Source: Rhyzopertha dominica (taxonomy: Eukaryota; Arthropoda; Insecta; Coleoptera; Bostrichidae). From it: a DNA stretch of 64,000 nt. The notes beneath the pieces were generated by a model. The model saw nothing but the letters and a program-made list of their open reading frames with translations. It was not told where the DNA came from and did no database searches. Shown here piece by piece: positions 56,831-64,000 of the stretch (the stretch's first letter is position 1; each line of letters begins with the position of its first letter). The stretch is from positions 23,188,001 to 23,252,000 of the forward strand of contig QCXZ01000001.1 of NCBI GenBank assembly GCA_025024175.1. Direction: 5' to 3'. The translations under genes and the position numbers were made by a program.

Positions 56831-59627
56831 ATGACCTTTAGTGTATATTTCGATATTTTATTTGGTGTAATTACATGAATAAATTAACAAGACTCTCAAA
56901 ACTGAAAAATTCCCCGCGTAAAACAGCTTCTTGTGGTTGCGCAGTCATGTGACGTAATTTGTCGTATTTGCCAATTGCAACAATGACGTTTTCAGGGTCA
57001 ATATACATTTAGTCAGTCCTACCAGTTTCAAAATGGAATGAGCACCCGACACTTTGTAAAATAAATGCAAAAGGTGCAGTCTGATGCTAAAAAAGATGTG
57101 AAGTAAGGTTCGATAACTATCAAAACTGAGAAGTTAACACGTCATATCCGTTTTCTATACTGTTTGTTTTTTGACATTTTTCAAATATGAGCATTGTTTA
57201 ATAAATACGTAAGGATAATCATGGCAGTGCTGCAGTGGTAGCATACTTATTTATGTATGCATTGCTTTGTATAGTTTTGTAGGGGGTGTGATTTTTTGTA
57301 TGTGGCAAATTTCGAATTTTGCATTAAGCCAAAGGTATTAACTCAATCTGTATCAGTGATTTTAGGTCCGTAAGTATTTTACCTCCATTATATAAGGTTT
57401 TAAAAAATATTGGCAAAATTCTTGGGGATTAATATACAACATATGTAACAGATATGTCATAAATTTTAACCACTTGTAGTACCTACTCCCACCAACAACG
57501 TACTTATGTATCATTTTCCAAAATCGTTATTTTTTTTATGAATTTCGCCAGAGGTTACTTAGTAAATGAACCGTCAAATTTTCTTATCGTACGTAGGTAT
57601 TACCGATGACGTCGGATTTAGAAGAAAATGAATTTTTAACATGCACACAATATGTGAACTCGCCACATAGAACCTCTATGTAAAGTGAAAATTTTATAAA
57701 TTAAATCTTTCACTTTTAACCCAAGATAAACATAGTTGCTTTCTTAAAGTTTAGTGTTTATAAGATTTGACTATTAATTGTGTATTGCGTATATATTGTC
57801 TGACTTACGAAGACCAAAATAGAATTCAAACGATAAACAATTACAGTATTAAATTTGCACAGTAGTTTTGTTGCTTGCTAGTAATCTCTTATACCCAATT
57901 TTAGTTGCTAAAACTTTTCATGTTTTTACAATAAAATTATTTATAGGATAGACCTGCACAATTTAAACTTGAGGCATAGGGTTCCCCTTGATCCACCTTT
58001 CTGTTACACAAAAATGGGCAAATGGTGGTCAGAGTTATCTGATAAATCGAGTGAGACAAAGCACATACGTTCAATCAGCTTGTTTCCAAGCTACCTAGTT
58101 GATGCTGTATGATAATTTTTTTTGTAGAATTAGTCTGAAAAAAGTATTTTGAATCGGAAAACATGAATAGGAAATATCTTGATTATTTAATTCGAATAAA
58201 ACTGTGGTTAGTACAGGCACCACAGGAAGTTCAATTTTCAAAAAGTTTCATTAAAATTGGATTATTTTTGCGGAAATAAAAAAAGGTCACTTTTACACAT
58301 CTTTCCCTTTGGAGAACACTTAATCTTTTTTTTTTCTTCCTCAAAAAGTTTTTTCTCAGAGAAGAATTCTATTTTCTTCCTATCATTATGTCTTTCCGAT
58401 TTTTTGTTTCTTTTTTTAATAAAATCTATAATCAAATGCATATTCGGGGAGCCGAATAGATCATTATATGACGAGGCGTGGGAGGTTAAGCGAAAGAGCA
58501 GCTGTGATCGTTGGTTCTTGCTGAATTTTACCTTCTTGTACGCAGGTATCTAATCTTTTTCATGCAGTATAAGTAGATAAAGGAGAAATAATAAACCCTG
58601 TATTATTATAGTGGTTAGCCAATAAAACTGACCCGTATGACTCCTTTACTATCATCTAGTAATGTACTGTCTTTGTGTTCTTTATATCCTTATGTTACAA
58701 GGTCTTATATTATGTATTCCAATCATTTGCTTTGCCTTTTACGCACTTTTATAAAATTTTGTATTTGTCTTGCATTCATAATAGATACCGTTAGTTGTTA
58801 GCATCCCTATTTTCAGCTAGATATAGTGGTTGGCTTAACTACATTTAAAAAACTGCGGATGAAAGTATTACGAGGATACAATACTTAGAAACCTAGACCT
58901 CTGGAGTAGCGCTTGATTTAATTTCAAGATTTAAAAAAGTGGCTAAGTCATTGTTGACATTTGCATTCACAAAATTACCTACATAATTTCACAAAGATTG
59001 AAAAGTTTCTTATACTTTCTGTTTTCATGTTAGACAGAAGATTTTTGCATATTTAAAGAGAAGTTGATGATGTTAAATATCTGTGGTATCATTCACTGGA
59101 TTAGATTATGAGTTGAACATAATCTTGCAAGTGCTATTGGATAGTCATTTTTTTAACTACTGCATGTCGTAGTTGACCAATTTCGTGATCGGTTTTTCAA
59201 CGCCCCCTTTCTCGATTTGCATGATACTTTATTAATTCGATACACTTTCGTTTAATGACAATCACGTTATTATCGCCTAATTCTCTGGTAGCGAAAGTAT
59301 AGCTGCTTACTTTCGGTCGAACTGTTCGGCCACGACAAATTTCACAAAAAGGACATTTGTTACAAGTTCAGGGCCGTACACGTGCATCCCAAAAAATGAC
59401 CTTCGATTAACGAATTTTGTTTGTAATGCAGCGCATCACTTCTGTGAATAAAATCATTGAACCACATCGCGGTCTCTCAACATTTCATCCATTCTAAAAT
59501 CGCATCTGGAGTACCTAAATAAAAAAAGGCTTTTTTCTGTTTTTCTCTTTATTAACGAAAATATGATGCTTTAACGTAGTGCTTTTTAACACGTGCTTGA
59601 AATTAACAGGAACGTGATGGGCACAAA
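56831..59627. other. 3' flank of protein B and intergenic, nothing recognised
   Basis: AATAAA on the minus strand at 59548-59553, 75 bp past the protein B stop, is its likely poly(A) signal. The 98-codon Phe/Ser-rich plus frame at 58257 is pyrimidine-rich low complexity, probably chance. Confidence 0.35.
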
Positions 59628-62600
59628 TCAGTGATTATGATATTTGTTGATCAATTTGTTGAGATATTCGCTGGCTGCTGATTCCTTCTTGGGAGGATTG
59701 GGTCTGGCCCCAATGAATCCCTCAGCGTAGATTGGCACCAGGGCCTGGTCTGGTGACACACCGGCTATGGCAGTGCCAACTGGTCTTGCTATTGCTAGAC
59801 CACCAGGTCCTACGACTGCTGTTGCTATCGGCTTACTTGCTGCTACTCCACCAACACCTAAGGAACATTTTGGTATATGTTAATATTACTTGGTTTCACT
59901 ACTTCTTTATCTAGATAGATTGTAGATTTATTATCAGAACACTACTTTTGGAAAACTAAACCCATTAATATCCATACTACCCTGCTAAGAAAAAGTCTTC
60001 ATCTTTATGATATGTAATTCAGTTTTTCATACCCATAAGTATTTTATTTCTGAAAATTTTACAAAGATATAGATATTCGAAACCTAGGCAATTATTATGT
60101 TGGAAGTTTACTGCAAGTTTTTCATGTACTTATGTCAAATTGATTTGGAAAGCCCTTTTTTTAATCGAAATTTAAAATCTCCGTCAAAAAATTTTAAACC
60201 ATTTTTACATATTTCTCGAGCTTTATTCAATATTTTTCGTCAAAACTTCAAAATTATTATACTATTTTAAATTTTTGAATAACGAAAGTTGATTGTTTTT
60301 TTTCTTTTGCTCCCTTTGAATAGGTCTTATAACCTAGTCTTTGAATATATCTATACTCTTATACGGTTATTGTTTAGAAATATAGAAGATATATGGGTGC
60401 GAATACCAAACTGAATAATCCAGTATAGTTCAGAACATGCTTTGGAGAATTTGTTGAATCCTTTCTATAAGTACTGAAAAAAATATAAATAAATGACTTC
60501 AGTCGTTAGAGTTTTAAGTACGATATACAGTATGTTCCGAAATTGAGTTTACAAGATGAAAAAGAATTTTGATTTTATGCCAAAACTCTAAAAGGATAAA
60601 CGTTTTATGCTTGTCCTGAAATCAGCAAATTTAAAACTTCATTATTCTGGCTCAATGAAAAAAACGTTCATTTTTATTTTATCTCTGCCTTTTAATCCCG
60701 TCACATTGATGATTTTATTTTTTTGACAACAATGTTACGTTGACAAATCCGTTTAGCAAGTTACTTAACAGATATGTTTGTGAAAAACAATCTAAATAAA
60801 TGACAACTCAAAGAACTACTTTAAGGAAATTAAATACAAAGTAATTATTTTCAAGAATTATTCATTTAGGCATATCTGCGCACAATTCTACTAAATGGAG
60901 CTATGAAACTTTTCCAAATTTCTTTGTTGGACAATGCTGCGTTTCTTATCCGAATTTTCAAAATCATTAGGCAAGTTATACCTATATACAATTTGCTTTA
61001 AACGGCAGCACAAACAAAAATCTTAAATTGTTAGATCCGCACTTCTGGTACGGTACTATACTGGATCATTTCATCCAGCCCACTGATTTCCAAAATTATC
61101 CTTTTACCTTGCCTTTAACCATTTAGTAACAAACGAGAATAGCGTGCATGACAACCGCCTTGCTAACCAGGAAACAATTTTTGATAAAGTTGTTGAAGGT
61201 GTTTCCATAGATACTAACTAAAATAACGGTTTTATATGAGAACTCAGAACTTTTTGCCGTGAAAGGACAGCGCTGCGAGACTTCCATTTTTCTACATTTC
61301 ATGTTTTTGGTGGGATTAGACTTTAAGCTTTCTATTTCTAGAAATTTAACCTTGTAGAACGATACACATTTTCAACTCAACTCATATTACTAATAAGATA
61401 ATATTTTGTCGGATAGATCGCTGTCTCTTGAAAAACACTGACAAAAAATTAATAGTCTGACGTTTCAATTACACCTGTAATCTTTGTCAAAGACGAAGAA
61501 CCTCAAAATTTGCCTGACACAAGTTCAAACAAAATTTTGAAAGTAAATAAACAAATCACCAAGGAAGCGAGGCGTCATAGAAACAACGTGCCAACCTGAT
61601 AAAAAAGGAACCTAACGATGAAAAAGGAACTACCTACCTAACTAGATATACACGAACTACTTGATAAAAGATAACTACAAAATAGCCTTCCAAATGTCAC
61701 CTAACTCATAATTTCCACAATCCCTATTAAAATTATTAGTATTCCTACAAATTTCTATAGCTTCTTTTATTAGACGTTTGTGATAATATTTTTCTCTATG
61801 TAAAATTTTGCCGTTTCAAATAAAGGCTCTCCCTACGACTTGGAAATTGGCTTATGTATTGCCTTTTATGCTAGCTACAATGACTTCTAAAGATACTGAC
61901 AAACTTGGTTTGCTTGTTTTACTATATAAACGTTTTTGAAATGCTAAATAACAAGGTACTTCTTTTTGTCTCTGTTATACAAATGGGCAGAAATANTACA
62001 GAACAACAGCNAAATATTAGTTTATTAAAACTATTATTGGCGTACCAGAAGGATCTATTTTAAACCACTTTTGTTTGTACTGGAAGCTTCTGTAAGAGTT
62101 GGAGGTGTGTTAAATTTTTTATGTCTATAACATTCGTTCTTGGAATCCAGCAGAAAGAACAGAAATTGTTAAATCCTGTAAAATCACAAGCAGTGCTTAA
62201 ATGTGCTCAACAGAGAGTTTTGCTAAGAATAAATGTTTGTGTGCACAAAAAAAGCTATCAACTATCGAGAATTTTGACCTGTATCTTACAAGTGCACGAA
62301 GATTTATCGAAGATCTGAATTCACTTATTGCTCAGGGCAAGATTTTATATGGATTGTCTGGAACTCTGAGAAGCTATTGTCTTGCTTAACATTAACATAA
62401 GGATGCCGACAGTCTTGACGACTGCAAAATGATTGCGTCATATTAATTTTTAATCTGACAAAAAGGCAATTTGTGTCCATAAAGAAGACTGAATTTTACA
62501 AAAGCAGGTTAATTCATTAAATCAAAATATCTCTTCATTTTTTGCACAGTTTTTCCTTTATGTAAAAATAGTATATAGGGCGTATATATTGTTTTTGCTT

Positions 62601-63265
62601 CGAGAGAATTAAAAATTCTTCCATATATCTATAACTTAAAACGAAATTTACCAGCAACTGCCAAACCAACAGGTTTGGCTTCAGCCACCGAAGCATCCTC
62701 TGGGGGAAGATTAATAGCAACTCCATCCTCGTTTTCATCAGTTTCGTCTTTATCCACCTCCTGATTTCCCTTGTTTCCACCTTGCTTCTTCTCTTCTTCC
62801 TTCTTTACTTTGTTCGCCTTCTTCCTGTCAAACCACGACTGCAAGGTACCTCCACTGTAACTGTCTTGATAATCGCTCTCTTCCTGTACCGCCGCCAAGT
62901 TCTGAGCAGAAAGATTTAGAGAATCCAAATTCTCCTCGTACACCTTTTGCTCTTCTTCGCTCAACCCTCCCCGGTTCTTTGCGGCCTCTTGCAGGCGAAT
63001 GATGTTGATCGCCGTTTTGTGAATGTTGCTTATGCTTTCCGAGTAATCGGAATCGTTCTTCTGGATGGAATTTTGCGGTAGGTCGGGATTCTCGATCTCC
63101 TCTGGGGCCGCATCCGTCACCTCCTCCAAGGAATTTTGCGTCGAGTTCGTTCTGATGATGTTGGTGACTGTCCTTCCGTCCGGCATCTCGAGCACCTGGA
63201 GTGTATTACCCTTGGCTCCGCCGTAGTAATCGAGTAGGGTGACCTTGATGGGTTTTTCTCCTGTC
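59628..63265 (-). CDS. DUF4774-like insect protein B, 3' two exons (5' part outside window)
   Basis: Exons are 63265-62652 (614 nt) and 59857-59628 (76 codons plus TGA), phase 1 join; the upstream exon must end in phase 2 and lies beyond the window or was not recognised. About 280 residues are visible: a start TGEKPIKVTLLDYYGG, an acidic Asn/Ser/Glu-rich middle with a possible helix (EEEQKVYEENLDSLNLSAQN), a basic run KKANKVKKEEEKKQGG, an acidic DKDETDENEDG stretch, and then the repeat AKPVGLAVAG, VGGVAASKPIATAVVG, PGGLAIARPVGTAIAG that straddles the intron and matches the end of protein A. The tail is KKESAASEYLNKLINKYHNH. Probably a secreted cuticle or matrix protein by family analogy; function unknown. 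The 2.8-kb intron holds Penelope and LINE debris. Confidence 0.82.
59858..61439. other. Intron of protein B, nothing recognised
   Basis: Strongly AT-rich, no coding relic or inverted repeat found. Confidence 0.35.
61440..61803 (-). mobile_element. Penelope-like element, 3' end fragment
   Basis: On the minus strand 61803-61675 reads HREKYYHKRLIKEAIEICRN then NNFNRDCGNYELGDIWKAIL, the conserved C-terminal tail after the GIY-YIG domain in Penelope-like elements (R..KEA.EI......NR..G..L...W). The 3' UTR that follows ends with a hammerhead-like motif (61457-61492). 5'-truncated copy. Confidence 0.6.
61457..61492 (-). ncRNA. Decayed hammerhead ribozyme-like motif of a Penelope element
   Basis: Minus strand: GATTACAGGTGTAATTGAAA then CGTCAG. 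The stem II hairpin (ATTACAGGTGTAAT) and the conserved GAAAC box are kept, as in the minimal hammerheads of Penelope-like elements, but the CUGAUGA box is degraded (TTGACAAA in that place), so cleavage is unlikely. Confidence 0.4.
61815..62400 (+). pseudogene. Degraded non-LTR reverse transcriptase
   Basis: KALPTTWKLAYVLPF near 61825 (RT entry motif), GVPEGSIL near 62040 (motif B, usually GVPQGSVLGP), then NPVKSQAVLKCAQQR in a 65-codon open piece (thumb, usually LNP.KSQ). Several breaks and two N bases. No YADD motif found. Confidence 0.45.
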
Positions 63266-64000
63266 CTGCAAGAGTGAATTGCTTTTATTATTAGGGTTTC
63301 CTCGTGCGTATCGCACATTGCACGGATTGCGACATCTCATGGAATATTCAGGCGATCGATGTGAAGATTTGTAATCGCGGATGCCTGGTGAATTGCAAAA
63401 GCGAATGGGTACACATTGACTGGGAAGAGTCAAATTTAGAAGTTTTAGAACGCATAAATGTTTTAGTGTTGCGCTTTTTATATATACTTGAATTAGAATC
63501 AAACCTCACTCACTTATTTTATTTAAATTATGACTTCCCCGCCACAAGAGCTCATTAGACAGAAGAATTAGTTTTAGTGTCAAATTGATGCAAATATTCT
63601 TTTTTTAGATCAATGCACGCCAAATAGTTCTTTCAAAACTTATGGGTTTAAATAATTTGAACTAGGAGAGACCTAGACTTAGACATCGTACATGCGCGAA
63701 ATAAAAATTGCTTAATTTAGGATAAAATATCTGTATTCAAAGCGTATCCCAAATGAATTAGATAAAAATCAACCCTATTCAAAGCTCTTTAGGGGTTAAG
63801 TGATGATGAACATTCGGAGTGGTTGTCTTTTAATCATAACATGTAGGTACGAGATCATTTTTCAGCAAATGCATGCATTACAGTACGTGATAAAAAATTC
63901 AATGAATTGCTTCTTTTTACAGCTTAAAGTAGATCCAATACAAAGAATATGATTAACCAATCTTCTGCGACATTTAGTAAAAAAAAATCGAGTTTCTCAA
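63266..64000. other. Upstream intron or flank of protein B
   Basis: No minus-strand exon with a signal peptide and a phase-2 donor could be found, so the 5' exon(s) of protein B are probably beyond the right edge. The ORFs at 63206-63558 are chance frames over the splice acceptor. Confidence 0.35.

Noticed and set aside
58257..58553. 98-codon Phe/Ser-rich plus ORF
   Set aside because: Pyrimidine-rich low complexity, no homology signal.
59732..59914. Leu-rich plus ORF
   Set aside because: Antisense of the last exon of protein B.
1..64000. CRISPR arrays, bacterial operons, rRNA genes
   Set aside because: No regularly spaced direct repeats with spacers, no Shine-Dalgarno-type gene packing, and no rRNA-like sequence; the window is eukaryotic.

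Overview
The window is AT-rich (about two thirds A+T) eukaryotic DNA with GT-AG introns, several of them very short (47-57 bp), dense transposon relics and a few N bases. The genes point to an insect, probably a beetle: conserved animal housekeeping genes sit beside two secreted proteins of an insect-restricted (DUF4774-like) family, and the transposons are insect types (CR1-like LINEs, mariner relics, Crypton-like tyrosine recombinases, Penelope-like elements). The beetle assignment is inference only.

Layout. 0.4-9.7 kb is a compact housekeeping block: EMC4 (+, 464-1026), a 47-residue STMP1-like mitochondrial micropeptide gene in three tiny exons (-, 1091-1345), TRABD (+, 1852-5358, five exons) and SUMF1/formylglycine-generating enzyme (-, 6151-9646, four exons). 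EMC4/STMP1 and TRABD/SUMF1 are tail-to-tail; STMP1/TRABD are head-to-head. All exon joins were checked for phase. From 11.3 to 28.2 kb one minus-strand gene of four coding exons encodes a 448-residue secreted protein. Its 8.8-kb last intron holds a CR1-like LINE with an almost intact ORF2, two mariner relics and a cluster of six TATCGATA palindromes. From 28.2 to 59.6 kb there is no convincing host gene, only transposon debris: palindromic MITEs, a 1.08-kb fold-back, LINE, mariner, Crypton-like and Penelope relics, and a tRNA-like Pol III unit. From 59.6 kb to the right edge lies the 3' part of a second DUF4774-like gene (-), in the same orientation as the first, so this is a small dispersed family cluster.

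The most unusual objects are two inverted-repeat elements whose only recognisable cargo is not a transposase: 43.76-46.00 kb, with an intron-containing SAM-domain gene, and about 54.86-55.71 kb, with a broken gene of the insect family often annotated as YqaJ recombinase-like. Also notable are a decayed hammerhead-like motif at the end of a Penelope fragment (61.46 kb) and a tRNA-like gene with an ACC anticodon whose 5' leader can pair with its 3' end. Gene models are conceptual: no RNA evidence or database search was available.
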